DNA of 64,000 nt from contig JAQXTL010000006.1 of assembly GCA_029219465.1 (NCBI GenBank), forward strand, positions 55,286 through 119,285, in the 5' to 3' direction. Below, piece by piece: positions 17,484-27,096 of this stretch. The notes under the pieces are model-generated. The model was given only the letters and a program-made list of their open reading frames with translations, did not search any database and was not told the origin of the DNA. The DNA is from Methanobacteriaceae archaeon. GTDB lineage: Archaea > Methanobacteriota > Methanobacteria > Methanobacteriales > Methanobacteriaceae. The position numbers were made by a program, and so were the translations under genes. Position 1 is the stretch's first letter. Every line of letters begins with the position of its first letter.

Positions 17484-18545
17484 TTAGCTAATTCCATATC
17501 TTAAAATAGCTGCCATACCGCCAAGGCTTTCTAATTGTTGTCCTCCTTCATGCTCACTGCTAACAACCATTACTTCACCTTTCATATTTTCAACCATGTC
17601 CATCAAATCGCCCATATTCTCACTGGCAACTTTTGTGTCCAAAATTAAAAGTTGACTAACAGCTCCTAAATTAATTGCATCTTTTGTTTGTTTAACACCA
17701 TATACGATTTTAGATGAATTTTTGCCGATTTCACCAAGTAAATTGTTAATAGCTCCCATTTCCAGAGCAACCCTGTTTTCTGAAGTTAATTTTTCAACAG
17801 TTCCTTTCTTTAAAACTTCACTAATACCATTACGTCCACCACAGCCAGTAGCTTCTATAACAGATATTTTAGCTAAATCTTTATACTTGTCTTTAAGATA
17901 ATCATAAAAATCGTTTTTAACAAAACCAGGTCCTGCAATAACGATGTTTTGAATTGAGTCAAATTTTTCAATTGATTCTATTACTTTTTCATAAAATTGA
18001 GTTATGTTTTTTTGTCTGTTTTTATCAATTATTCTTTTACCTGAGACATGGCCTTTGATTGGGCCGTAGTATTCTATTCCAAACTGTCTCATCAAACCGA
18101 TAGTAGCAGTATCATCTTCAAGAACAATGATTATTGCAGATAGTTTTTTAGAAGCATCAATAGCCTGATTGAGTCTTTTAATTGCCCATTTTGGCCAGCG
18201 ACCTTTTCTAATTGTTATTGGAGTATTAAGTTTTACTTCCAAAGTGTGGTGTGATCCAAGAGGAATTAAGTCTTCAGGACCTTTTGTAATTACTCCAGTT
18301 AATCTTAATTTTCCAGTGAATAAATGAAAAGCAATATTTTCAATATCCAAACCTAAATAGAATGTTTTTTTAACTCCCCTGTCACTTCTTAATTTATCTC
18401 CTGTATTATCCTGAATACGTCTTGTTGTTTTGGAAGAAGCATTATCTCCTTCTTCAATAATATGTGACAAGTGCCATAAATCATCCAAGGTTTCCGGAAC
18501 TACTTCAATAAAACCTTCTTTTGTATCTTGTTTTATAATTCTCAT
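17484..18545 (-). CDS. pelA: mRNA surveillance protein Pelota
   Basis: A 353-residue Pelota (Dom34), the eRF1 relative that rescues stalled ribosomes with aEF1A in archaea. The N-terminal Sm-like domain (MRIIKQDTKEGFIEVVPETL, DDLWHLSHIIEEGD) is followed by a central domain (NIVIAGPGFVKNDFYDYLKD). The C-terminal domain ends GMAAILRYGIS, the family's usual ending. There is no GGQ, as expected for Pelota. Divergent from tyrA with a 58-bp shared promoter space. Confidence 0.96.
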   Translation of the reverse strand: MRIIKQDTKEGFIEVVPETLDDLWHLSHIIEEGDNASSKTTRRIQDNTGDKLRSDRGVKKTFYLGLDIENIAFHLFTGKLRLTGVITKGPEDLIPLGSHHTLEVKLNTPITIRKGRWPKWAIKRLNQAIDASKKLSAIIIVLEDDTATIGLMRQFGIEYYGPIKGHVSGKRIIDKNRQKNITQFYEKVIESIEKFDSIQNIVIAGPGFVKNDFYDYLKDKYKDLAKISVIEATGCGGRNGISEVLKKGTVEKLTSENRVALEMGAINNLLGEIGKNSSKIVYGVKQTKDAINLGAVSQLLILDTKVASENMGDLMDMVENMKGEVMVVSSEHEGGQQLESLGGMAAILRYGIS

Positions 18546-18603
18546 GTTTTCACGATAATTTTTCTAGTTAATAATTTATATACTTACTAATTAAAAGTTA
18601 TTA

Positions 18604-19914
18604 ATGATTGAAATGAATATTGGAATAATTGGAGGTAGTGACGGTTTAGGTAAAACTCTCTGTTACTACTTAAGAGATGAATTTAATGTATACATAAGTG
18701 GAAGAGACCATCAAAAAGGAAGAAATGTTGCTGATATGTTAAATATCAACTATATTGAGTCCAACACTGAATTAGCACAGATAAGCGACGTATTAATTGT
18801 TTCTGTACCAATCCACCATACTTCAGGCGTGATACGTGAAGTGGCACAGTCTATGAAAGAAGGTGCATTGATGGTTGATGTTACATCAGTTAAGGAAGAG
18901 CCTTCCAAAACAATGGAGGAAGCATTACCTGAGACTGTAGAATATATTCCGACTCACCCGATTTTTGGTCCAAGAACAACAAGCCTTGATAACCAGGTAA
19001 TTGTTTTAACTCCTACTAAAAAGGGCAAATGGTATGATAAGGTTTATAATTACCTTGATGGCAAACACATGAGAATTATTGAAACTACTGCCGAAAAACA
19101 CGATTATATGATGAGTATCGTGCAGGTTTTAACTCACTTTTCATTCATTTCAACAGCTTCTGCAATTGAGAAGTTACAAGTAGACATTTCAGAAACTGAA
19201 GATTATGAAAGTCCAATTTATAATCTTATGATTGATATGATTGCACGTATTGTTGCACAAAATCCTTACTTAACATATTACATTCAGTCAATGAACAATA
19301 ACGGCCCAAAGATTAGAAATACCTTTGCTGATGCAGTTATAGAATTAAGAGATGTTATCAATAATGAAGATGATGAGAAATTTGTTGATATTGCAATCAA
19401 AGCAACAAAACATATGGGTGACATTACAAATGCATTAGGAAGAAGTGATAAAGCAATTAATGGTCTTAACCATGAATTTACATTATTAAACAAATCCATT
19501 GGATGTGAAGTCGGTTTAAGACATATTTATTCTGGAAAAATCCATGTTGGAATTCTTGAGAAATTAGATAACAAAACTGCATTTTTAAAACAGGGCAGTA
19601 AAGTTAAAAACTTGCGTGTTTCAAATATTGAAGTTTTAAGTGAAAAGGAATTATACAACTGGAAAATCAATAATCTTAAAAATAAAATGGAATCCATTAG
19701 TTGCGTATTTTTCAAAAATGTTGATGCAAACATCATAGAAAATACTATAAGAAATATGGACAATATAATTGAGGTTAAGTTAACTGACAAATATGATGGG
19801 CCTCAAATCGATGAAAACTCAATAAGCTTAACTTTTGAGGTTAGTGCATTAACCAAAGAAGATATTGATAAAGTTAAAGAATTATTTACAGGTTTTGGTG
19901 GAATAATCAGATGA
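18604..19914 (+). CDS. tyrA: Prephenate dehydrogenase
   Basis: A 436-residue TyrA that oxidises prephenate to 4-hydroxyphenylpyruvate in tyrosine synthesis. The Rossmann NAD(P) site is NIGIIGGSDGLGKTLCYYL at the start, followed by DVTSVKEEPSK and PTHPIFGPRTT, which are TyrA hallmarks. The middle is the helical dimer domain. The last about 70 residues look ACT-like and may be regulatory. A TATA-like element near 18576-18585 suggests initiation at or near the ATG at 18604, so a leaderless mRNA is possible; the second Met at 18613 is an alternative start. Confidence 0.93.
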   Translation: MIEMNIGIIGGSDGLGKTLCYYLRDEFNVYISGRDHQKGRNVADMLNINYIESNTELAQISDVLIVSVPIHHTSGVIREVAQSMKEGALMVDVTSVKEEPSKTMEEALPETVEYIPTHPIFGPRTTSLDNQVIVLTPTKKGKWYDKVYNYLDGKHMRIIETTAEKHDYMMSIVQVLTHFSFISTASAIEKLQVDISETEDYESPIYNLMIDMIARIVAQNPYLTYYIQSMNNNGPKIRNTFADAVIELRDVINNEDDEKFVDIAIKATKHMGDITNALGRSDKAINGLNHEFTLLNKSIGCEVGLRHIYSGKIHVGILEKLDNKTAFLKQGSKVKNLRVSNIEVLSEKELYNWKINNLKNKMESISCVFFKNVDANIIENTIRNMDNIIEVKLTDKYDGPQIDENSISLTFEVSALTKEDIDKVKELFTGFGGIIR

Positions 19915-19938
19915 TTGTTTTAACCAATACGAACAAAT

Positions 19939-19990
19939 ATTAAAGTGTCATAAAGTAATTAAAGTTCTAATTTGATTATAACACTTTAAT
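19939..19990 (+). terminator. Inverted repeat after tyrA
   Basis: ATTAAAGTGT (19939-19948) and ACACTTTAAT (19981-19990), a perfect 10-bp stem with a 32-nt loop, followed by TATTCCTATTTTTTT. It could end the tyrA transcript; the long loop lowers confidence. Confidence 0.4.
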
Positions 19991-20105
19991 TATTCCTATT
20001 TTTTTAAAAATAAAATATAAATTTAAATATTGATTAAAATAAAACACCACACCAATAAAAATAAAATAATACTCATTTTAAAGGCTATTTGTAAAATCAC
20101 ACCAA

Positions 20106-20122
20106 CCGAAACCTTTATATAG
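20106..20122 (+). promoter_or_regulatory. Promoter (BRE + TATA) of cdc48
   Basis: CCGAAACC followed by TTTATATAG, closely matching the BRE/TATA of the tRNA gene at 12960. Expected initiation is near 20143, giving a leader of about 80 nt before the cdc48 ATG. Confidence 0.7.
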
Positions 20123-20152
20123 TAAAACATATACACTATATCTGTCAATAAA

Positions 20153-20167
20153 GTTACAAAAAGTAAC
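20153..20167 (+). promoter_or_regulatory. GTTAC-N5-GTAAC inverted repeat near the cdc48 start site
   Basis: A perfect 5-5-5 inverted repeat about 10 nt after the expected transcription start of cdc48. The layout resembles the CTAAC-N5-GTTAG site described for the heat-shock regulator HSR1 of Archaeoglobus, whose regulon includes cdc48. The bases differ, so homology of the site is inference. Confidence 0.45.
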
Positions 20168-20225
20168 AAAAAGATTGACATGAAATTATTATTATCGAAT
20201 TACTGCCATAAAAGGAGATGATAAC

Positions 20226-22427
20226 ATGGCCGAAAATAAGATTACTCTAAAAGTTGCAGAAGCAATTTCACAAAAAGATGTAGGACAAGGCATTGCAAGA
20301 CTTGATCCAAAAGTCATGGATAGCTTAAACATCCATGAAAGAGAATTAGTTGAGATTACTGGTGAAAAAAGAACTGCAGCTATTGCACTTCCTTCACAAA
20401 CTGATATTGGACTTGGAGTTATTAGAATAGACGGATTAGTACGTAAAAACTCCGGTGCAACCATTGGTGGAGAAGTTCAAATTAGAAAAATCAAAGCCGT
20501 AGAAGCTAAAAAAGTTGTTTTAGCTCCAATTGACAATAATATCCGTGTACAAGGAGATGTTCGTGGATTATTTGCAGGAAAAGTAATGGTGCAAGGAGAC
20601 ATTATTGGATCCCAGATAAGATCACCAAAACCAAGTATGAATATGGGCTTTGGTAGCTTATTTGATGAATTAATGGACTTCACTCCAGCAATGAAAGAAC
20701 TTAAGTTTGCTGTTGTATCAACCAGTCCAAAAGACATCGTAGTTGTAGGTCCAAATACTGAAGTTCAACTCCACGAAAGTCCTGTTGATGTAAGTACAAT
20801 CGAAGGTGTAGGAAACCTTGTTGATGTAAGTTATGAAGACATTGGCGGTCTTAAAGAAGAAGTTAAAAAAGTAAGAGAAATGATTGAAATCCCTCTTAAA
20901 AGACCAGAATTATTTGAAAAATTAGGTATTGCACCACCAAAAGGAGTATTAATGCACGGTCCACCTGGAACAGGTAAAACATTACTAGCTAAAGCAGTAG
21001 CTAGTGAAAGTGATGCTCATTTCATTGCAATAAATGGGCCGGAGATTATGAGTAAATATGTGGGTGGATCTGAAGAAAACCTAAGAGAATACTTTGAAGA
21101 AGCAGAAGAAAATTCTCCTTCAATCATATTTATCGATGAACTTGATGCGATTGCACCAAAAAGAGAAGAAACCAATGGAGAAGTTGAAAGAAGAACCGTT
21201 GCACAACTTCTTACATTGATGGATGGTCTTAAATCCCGTGGCCAAGTAGTAGTAATTGGTGCAACAAACAGACCAGATTCTCTTGACCCTGCTTTAAGAA
21301 GACCTGGAAGATTCGATCGTGAAATTGAAATTGGAGTACCTGACTCTGAAGAAAGAAAAGAAGTACTTGAGATTCACACAAGAAACATGCCTCTAGCAGA
21401 CGATGTTGACCTCGATAAAATATCCAATACCACCCATGGATTTGTAGGGGCAGATCTTGAATCTCTATGTAAAGAAGCAGCGATGAGAGTAGTTAGAAGA
21501 ATACTACCTGAAATCCAAAACGATGAAGAGATTCCAAAAGAAGTAATGGAAAAAATTGTTGTTACAGGTGACGATTTTAAAAATGCGCAAAAAGAAATAC
21601 AGCCTTCCGCACTAAGAGAAGTTCTTGTTCAAATCCCAGACATCAAATGGAGCGACATTGGTGGTCTTGAAAACATTAAACAAGAATTAAAAGAAGCTGT
21701 AGAATGGCCATTAAAACATCCAGAAACTTTCCAACGCTTAGGAATAAGACCTCCAAAAGGAACATTACTTTACGGAATTCCTGGAACTGGTAAAACCTTA
21801 CTAGCTAAAGCAGTAGCAAGCGAAAGTGAAGCAAACTTCATTTCAATTAAAGGACCAGAACTTCTATCAAAATGGGTTGGAGAATCTGAAAAAGGTGTAA
21901 GAGAAGTATTTAGAAAAGCAAAACAAGCAGCACCAACTGTAATCTTCTTCGATGAGATTGATGCAATAGCTGGTGCACGTAGCGGAAATGATACTGATAG
22001 CGGTGTAACCAAAAGAGTTGTAAATCAGCTATTAACTGAAATGGATGGTTTAGAAGAACTCGAAGATGTTGCAATCATTGCCGCAACCAACAGACCGGAC
22101 ATTTTAGATGCTGGACTTATGAGACCTGGAAGATTTGACAGACACATACACGTTAAAGAACCAGATGAAGAAGCAAGACTTGCAATCTTTAATGTACACA
22201 CTAAAAACATGCCTCTTGCAAAGGACGTCGACCTTAAAAAACTTGCCAAAAACACCGATGGATATGTCGGAGCTGATATTGAAGCCGTATGTAGAGAAGC
22301 AGCAATGCTTACTCTAAGAAAAAACCTTGATGCAGAAGAAATCCCATATAAATACTTCAAAGAAGCCATCGATAAAGTAAAACCTGGACATAACTCCAAT
22401 GAAGAACAATTAGTTCAATACATGTAG
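20226..22427 (+). CDS. CDC48/VCP-type AAA ATPase
   Basis: A 733-residue double-AAA unfoldase that pulls proteins out of complexes and can feed the proteasome. An N-domain of about 190 residues ([20 protein letters not shown]) is followed by D1 with Walker A GPPGTGKT and Walker [14 protein letters not shown]2 has Walker A GIPGTGKT and Walker [13 protein letters not shown]. In D2 the Walker A begins GIPG rather than GPPG. The leader holds a strong promoter and an inverted repeat, and two hairpins follow the stop. A Shine-Dalgarno AAGGAG lies about 9 nt before the ATG. Full length. Confidence 0.97.
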   Translation: MAENKITLKVAEAISQKDVGQGIARLDPKVMDSLNIHERELVEITGEKRTAAIALPSQTDIGLGVIRIDGLVRKNSGATIGGEVQIRKIKAVEAKKVVLAPIDNNIRVQGDVRGLFAGKVMVQGDIIGSQIRSPKPSMNMGFGSLFDELMDFTPAMKELKFAVVSTSPKDIVVVGPNTEVQLHESPVDVSTIEGVGNLVDVSYEDIGGLKEEVKKVREMIEIPLKRPELFEKLGIAPPKGVLMHGPPGTGKTLLAKAVASESDAHFIAINGPEIMSKYVGGSEENLREYFEEAEENSPSIIFIDELDAIAPKREETNGEVERRTVAQLLTLMDGLKSRGQVVVIGATNRPDSLDPALRRPGRFDREIEIGVPDSEERKEVLEIHTRNMPLADDVDLDKISNTTHGFVGADLESLCKEAAMRVVRRILPEIQNDEEIPKEVMEKIVVTGDDFKNAQKEIQPSALREVLVQIPDIKWSDIGGLENIKQELKEAVEWPLKHPETFQRLGIRPPKGTLLYGIPGTGKTLLAKAVASESEANFISIKGPELLSKWVGESEKGVREVFRKAKQAAPTVIFFDEIDAIAGARSGNDTDSGVTKRVVNQLLTEMDGLEELEDVAIIAATNRPDILDAGLMRPGRFDRHIHVKEPDEEARLAIFNVHTKNMPLAKDVDLKKLAKNTDGYVGADIEAVCREAAMLTLRKNLDAEEIPYKYFKEAIDKVKPGHNSNEEQLVQYM

Positions 22428-22448
22428 GAAGAATAACATTTCTTCCTA
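22425..22448 (+). terminator. Hairpin overlapping the cdc48 stop codon
   Basis: TAGGAAGAA (22425-22433) and TTCTTCCTA (22440-22448) form a perfect 9-bp stem with a 6-nt loop; the first three bases are the stop codon. The first of two stems after cdc48. Confidence 0.5.
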
Positions 22449-22491
22449 TATTTCATATTAACCTCTATAAATAATATCTGACCATATAATT

Positions 22492-22516
22492 GGGAGAGAT
22501 AAAAACAATCTCTCCC
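22492..22516 (+). terminator. GC-richer hairpin downstream of cdc48
   Basis: GGGAGAGAT (22492-22500) and ATCTCTCCC (22508-22516) form a perfect 9-bp stem with a 7-nt A-rich loop in an otherwise AT-rich gap. AATTGG and CCAATT sequences flank it. It could end the cdc48 transcript or be a structured 3' element. Confidence 0.5.
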
Positions 22517-22577
22517 TAACCTCCAATTACTATTTTTAACACACTTTTAAATAACAAATTTAACAATATTCTTAATC

Positions 22578-23411
22578 ATGAGCGAACATATTATCGAAGC
22601 ATTAGGATTAAGTAAAGTAACAATAAAAGACGGCAATGTTATTGATGTAACTGAACCTGAAGTTGAATATTGTCCTCTTTTTGATCACCACAGAGGAATT
22701 AAAAAACTAACACCAGAAGTAATAGCTAAAAATATGCAGTTTAGAATTGACGATTTTGGAATGTGTACTTCTAAACGCCAGTTAAGAATGAAAGACTATC
22801 TTAATTTTGGAATTTCTGAAATCATGTGCACATTAATTGATGAAAATGAAATTGACTGTGTTGTAATGGTTTTAGAAGGATGTGGAACATTAATTGTTGA
22901 TGAAGCAGAACTTGTTCAAGGAATTGGTGGAAGAGTATCCGGACTTGTTAAAACCAGCCCAATACCAGAATTAATTGAAAAAATAGGTAGCGAAAACATT
23001 GTAGATTCCAAAACTGCTAAAATCGACCAGCCAAGTGGAATAAAACTTGCAATAGCTAAAGGATATAAAAATATTGCAGTTACAGTAACATTAGCAAGCG
23101 ATATTGATGAAATTGAAAAAATAAGAGATGAACATCCTGATGTTAACATTTATGTTTTTGTAGTGCACACTTCTAAAAAGAATCCTGAAGATGCAAGAAA
23201 ACTATTTGACGCATGTGACGTCACAACAGCTTGTGCTTCTAAAAATATTCGCAAAATTGGACAAAAAGAAAGTATAAAAACAGTAGGTCAGTCCATACCA
23301 ATATATGCAAGAACCGAAAATGGTAAAAAATTCCTTGAGATGCGTTTAAAAAAGATTGGTGGGGAAAAACCTAAAAAAGACAATCCTGATTTACCTCATC
23401 CTTTAATTTAG
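22578..23411 (+). CDS. Methanogenesis marker protein 8 (DUF2099 family)
   Basis: A 277-residue protein matching the DUF2099/methanogenesis marker 8 pattern, confined to methanogens and relatives and of unknown biochemical role. Seen: VEYCPLFDHHRGIKKLTPE near residue 30, FRIDDFGMCTSKRQLRMKDY, and a Cys-containing VVMVLEGCGTLIVDEAELVQ. Several Cys residues (CPLF, GMC, EGCG, ACDVTTACA) hint at metal or Fe-S binding. Ends 4 bp into the convergent exonuclease gene. Confidence 0.82.
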   Translation: MSEHIIEALGLSKVTIKDGNVIDVTEPEVEYCPLFDHHRGIKKLTPEVIAKNMQFRIDDFGMCTSKRQLRMKDYLNFGISEIMCTLIDENEIDCVVMVLEGCGTLIVDEAELVQGIGGRVSGLVKTSPIPELIEKIGSENIVDSKTAKIDQPSGIKLAIAKGYKNIAVTVTLASDIDEIEKIRDEHPDVNIYVFVVHTSKKNPEDARKLFDACDVTTACASKNIRKIGQKESIKTVGQSIPIYARTENGKKFLEMRLKKIGGEKPKKDNPDLPHPLI

Positions 23412-24079
23412 AATTTTTTATTAGGAAGAGTAAATTCAGGAGCTACAATTCTTTGGTGGAACTTTTGGGATTTATATTCAATAAACTCAAATCTCTTTCC
23501 ACTTACACCATATTTAGGATTATATCCGAAAACATTAACATAATCCAATAAATCATCACGTTCTTCTTTCATTTTTTTAGTTACTTCATATAATGCTTTT
23601 GTATCATCAATAGCTCTGTGGAAATTAACTTCAGGAACTTCATAATAGTTAACTGCATCAATTAACTTATGAGGAAACTCCTTTCTGTCTTTTAATATTG
23701 ATACTGTATCTATCCAGTTTAGACTAGAAACAATTTCATCTGCTTCTTGTGGAAAATGACGTTTTAACAAAGAATAGAGGAACTGCAAGTCAAACTGACA
23801 GTTGTGAGCAATCATCAAAGTATCTGGAGTAAGTCTTTGTTTTAAGTCCAAAGCAGCAGATTTTTCATCAATACCTTCATTTTTTATCATTTCATTAGTA
23901 ATTCCAGTTAAATCAGATATTTTTCTAGAAATTGGCACTCCAACATCAATAAATTCATCATAGGTTTCTGTAATAACCCCATCTTCAACTGTAAGAAGAG
24001 CAAGTTCAATAATATTGCACCTGGAACAGTCAAGCCCGCTTGTTTCAGTATCAAAAAATATAACCTTTATATTAAACAC
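23408..24079 (-). CDS. DEDDh 3'-5' exonuclease (DnaQ/RNase T-like)
   Basis: A 223-residue exonuclease of the DNA polymerase III epsilon family. Motif I is FFDTETSGLD near the start, motif II is MIAHNCQFDLQFLYSLL, and motif III is FHRAIDDTKALYEVT (the H-x4-D pattern of DEDDh enzymes). It acts on single-stranded DNA or RNA ends; the pathway is not evident. Convergent with marker 8 with a 4-bp overlap. Confidence 0.87.
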   Translation of the reverse strand: MFNIKVIFFDTETSGLDCSRCNIIELALLTVEDGVITETYDEFIDVGVPISRKISDLTGITNEMIKNEGIDEKSAALDLKQRLTPDTLMIAHNCQFDLQFLYSLLKRHFPQEADEIVSSLNWIDTVSILKDRKEFPHKLIDAVNYYEVPEVNFHRAIDDTKALYEVTKKMKEERDDLLDYVNVFGYNPKYGVSGKRFEFIEYKSQKFHQRIVAPEFTLPNKKF

Positions 24080-24163
24080 ATCCTAAATAAATACAATTTA
24101 ATTAATTCTATATATTTGAACCTATATAATTAATATTGATTAGTCAAAAAACGAGGGATAAAC

Positions 24164-25438
24164 TTGACTCAAAAAAGTGAAGCACAAAAAGGCAATATCA
24201 CTCCAGAAATGGAGATTGTTGCAAAACAAGAAAATATTGATGTAAATAAATTAGCTAGATTAATAGACTTAGGAAAAGTCGTAATTCCAAAAAACATTAA
24301 TGGACACTCAAAACCATGTGGTATTGGGGAAGGTCTTAAAACTAAAATCAATGCAAATATTGGTTCATCTTCAAAAATTGATGATATTGAATTAGAAATC
24401 AATAAAGCGAAATTAGCACAAGAATACGGTGCAGATGCATTGATGGATTTATCAACAGGTTCTGATTTGAAATTATTTAGAAAAAAAATCATGGATGCAG
24501 TAGATATCTGTATTGGAACCGTTCCTATTTATGAAGCAGGTGTTGTAACCCTTAACAAGAATAAGGAAATCATTGACATGGATCCTGACGATATCTTCAA
24601 AGCAATCGAAAATCAGGCAAAAGAAGGAGTTGACTTTATGACACTCCACTGCGGAATCACTAAAGACTTAGTTGAGAAATTAAAAGCAGCAAACAGGATG
24701 ATGGGTATTGTAAGTCGTGGAGGAACATTCATGGCTTCCTGGATCAATCATAATGACATGGAAAACCCATTATATGAAAATTACGATTACCTTTTAGAAT
24801 TATCTTATGAATATGACATTACATTATCATTAGGTGACGGTTTAAGACCAGGTTGTTTAGCTGATGCAAGTGATATCCCTCAAATTCAAGAGCTTGTAAA
24901 CTTAGGAGGTCTTGTTAAAAGAGCACAGGATGCAAATGTTCAGGTAATGGTTGAAGGACCAGGACACATGCCACTAAATCAAATCAAGGCAAATATGGAA
25001 ATCCAAAAAACCATTTGTCACGGAGCTCCATTTTACGTATTAGGACCTCTTGTAACTGATCTTGCACCAGGTTATGATCATATCACAGGAGCAATCGGAG
25101 GAGCAATAGCTGCATCTGCAGGAGCTAACTTCCTTTGTTATGTAACCCCTGCAGAACACTTATCACTTCCAAGCTTGGAAGATGTTAAAGAAGGAGTAAT
25201 TGCATCAAAAATAGCTGCAGAAGCTGCAGATGTTGCTAAAGGTCTTGAATCTGCATGGACTCAGGAACGTGCAATGGCAAAAGCAAGAAAAGAATTTGAC
25301 TGGGAAAAACAATTTAGTCTCGCACTTGACAAATCCAAACCAAGAACATACCGTGAAAAATGTGGACTTGATGACAATGAAATGTGTGCAATGTGCGGAG
25401 AATACTGTGCAGTTAAAATAGCTAAAGGCGATTTCTAA
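24164..25438 (+). CDS. thiC: Phosphomethylpyrimidine synthase ThiC
   Basis: A 424-residue archaeal-length radical-SAM enzyme converting aminoimidazole ribotide to HMP-phosphate for thiamine. Seen: GADALMDLSTGSDL, LHCGITKDLVEKL, VEGPGHMPLNQI and GAPFYVLGPLVTDLAPGYDH. The C-terminal cluster motif reads CAMCGEYC, that is C-x2-C-x3-C, one residue shorter than the usual C-x2-C-x4-C of bacterial ThiC. It starts with TTG at 24164 behind GAGGG. The stop overlaps the ligase ATG (TAATG). No TPP riboswitch is visible upstream. Confidence 0.94.
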   Translation: MTQKSEAQKGNITPEMEIVAKQENIDVNKLARLIDLGKVVIPKNINGHSKPCGIGEGLKTKINANIGSSSKIDDIELEINKAKLAQEYGADALMDLSTGSDLKLFRKKIMDAVDICIGTVPIYEAGVVTLNKNKEIIDMDPDDIFKAIENQAKEGVDFMTLHCGITKDLVEKLKAANRMMGIVSRGGTFMASWINHNDMENPLYENYDYLLELSYEYDITLSLGDGLRPGCLADASDIPQIQELVNLGGLVKRAQDANVQVMVEGPGHMPLNQIKANMEIQKTICHGAPFYVLGPLVTDLAPGYDHITGAIGGAIAASAGANFLCYVTPAEHLSLPSLEDVKEGVIASKIAAEAADVAKGLESAWTQERAMAKARKEFDWEKQFSLALDKSKPRTYREKCGLDDNEMCAMCGEYCAVKIAKGDF

Positions 25439-27096
25439 TGAAATATCAAGAATTAGTAGATGTTTACTCAAGTCTTGAGGCAACAACCAAAAGGCTTGAA
25501 AAAACACAAATCATTTCAGATTTTCTAAAAAAATTAGATGAAGAAACCATTGAAAAAGTTGGACTTTTGATTTTAGGAGTTGTATTTCCGGCTTGGAGTT
25601 CAGAAGAGATTGGTATTGGTGGAAAATTAGTTGAAAGAGCAGTAGCTGAAGCTGTTGGAACAACACAGGCTGCAGTAGAAGATGCTGTTCGTGACGAAGG
25701 AGATATTGGTCTTGCATGTATTAAATTATATGCTAAAAAAACCCAGATGACATTCTTCTCACAGCCATTGACAATTGATTTTGTATTCAACAGCTTACGT
25801 AAATTATCACAAATTAAAGGTTCACGTTCTACTAATCGTAAAATTGCAGTTATTTTAGAATTGTTAAGCCAAGCAAGCCCAACAGAAGCTAAATACTTAA
25901 CCCGTACAATAACAGAGGAGTTAAGAATTGGTGTAGGAGATGGAGTAGTTAGAGATGCAATTGCACAGGCATTCAACATTGATAAAAAAGTTGTTGAAAG
26001 AGCACAGATGCTTACAAATGACTTTTCCGTTGTTGCAAGAACTGCAAAAGAACAGGGAAGTGCCGGTTTAGAAAAACTTAACCTTACTCCAGGAAATCCG
26101 GTAAAACCTATGCTTGCTCAGCTTGCACCACCTCTAGAAGAGATTATTCCGGAGATGGGGATGGCAATTTGTGATACCAAATATGACGGTATCAGACTCC
26201 AGGTTCACAGATCAAATGATGAGATTAAAATCTTTACAAGAAGGCTTGAAAACATCACACACGCTCTTCCAGAGATTGTTGAGTTATTTGATGAACACTT
26301 ACCTCATGATGATTATATTGTGGAAGGTGAAGTTATTGCAACAAGAAATGGAAAACCTCTACCTTTCCAAAACATCCTTCACAGAGTTAGAAGAAAACAT
26401 AATGTTGAAGAAGCTATTGAAAATGTTCCTTTAAAAGTATACCTGTTTGACGTAATGTATTATCAAGTTCCAATGATTGATGAGCCTCTTAAAAACAGAA
26501 GAAACATTCTTGAGTCTATTGTGGATACTTCTGTTGATGAGATGAATTTAAGTACAATGAAAATAGGAACTCCTGACAATATTGACGAGATTCAACAGCT
26601 ATTTGAAACCTCAATTAGAGATGGTCACGAAGGAATTATGATTAAAGACGCTTATGAACCATATATTCCAGGTCTTAGAGGTAAAAAAATGCTTAAATAC
26701 AAAGCAGAACCTGAAACACTTGATATGATCATTATTGGTGGAACCTATGGAATTGGAAAAAGAGGAGATTTCGTTGGGTCTTATTTAGTTGCACTTAGAG
26801 ATGAAAACAACGAGTTTAAAAGTGTAGCATATGCTGCAACTGGTCTTGACGATGCAACATTGGAATATTTAACCAACAAGATGAAAGAACTTGAGATTTC
26901 AACAAAAGGACGTGAGATTATTGTTGAACCGAAAATTGTTTTAGAAATCGCATTTTCTGAAATCGTTGAATCACCAGAATACGAAACAGGATATTCCTTA
27001 AGATTCCCTGTTGTTAAAAATATAAGAAAAGATAAAGGTCCAATGGATGTGGACACTGTTGAGAGATTAATTTCCATGTATAATACTGGAAATTAA
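25438..27096 (+). CDS. lig: ATP-dependent DNA ligase
   Basis: A 552-residue archaeal replicative ligase that seals Okazaki fragments. An N-terminal DNA-binding domain (about 1-210) is followed by motif I CDTKYDGIRLQVH with the adenylated Lys near residue 246. Other nucleotidyltransferase motifs follow (DYIVEGEVIA, EGIMIKDAYEPY, MLKYKAEPE). The C-terminal OB domain ends with RFPVVKNIRKDKGP, typical of archaeal ligases. Coupled to thiC by a one-base overlap although the functions are unrelated. Confidence 0.96.
   Translation: MKYQELVDVYSSLEATTKRLEKTQIISDFLKKLDEETIEKVGLLILGVVFPAWSSEEIGIGGKLVERAVAEAVGTTQAAVEDAVRDEGDIGLACIKLYAKKTQMTFFSQPLTIDFVFNSLRKLSQIKGSRSTNRKIAVILELLSQASPTEAKYLTRTITEELRIGVGDGVVRDAIAQAFNIDKKVVERAQMLTNDFSVVARTAKEQGSAGLEKLNLTPGNPVKPMLAQLAPPLEEIIPEMGMAICDTKYDGIRLQVHRSNDEIKIFTRRLENITHALPEIVELFDEHLPHDDYIVEGEVIATRNGKPLPFQNILHRVRRKHNVEEAIENVPLKVYLFDVMYYQVPMIDEPLKNRRNILESIVDTSVDEMNLSTMKIGTPDNIDEIQQLFETSIRDGHEGIMIKDAYEPYIPGLRGKKMLKYKAEPETLDMIIIGGTYGIGKRGDFVGSYLVALRDENNEFKSVAYAATGLDDATLEYLTNKMKELEISTKGREIIVEPKIVLEIAFSEIVESPEYETGYSLRFPVVKNIRKDKGPMDVDTVERLISMYNTGN

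Noticed and set aside
24080..24163. TPP riboswitch before thiC
   Set aside because: The gap is about 84 nt, AT-rich and lacks the conserved THI-box sequences.
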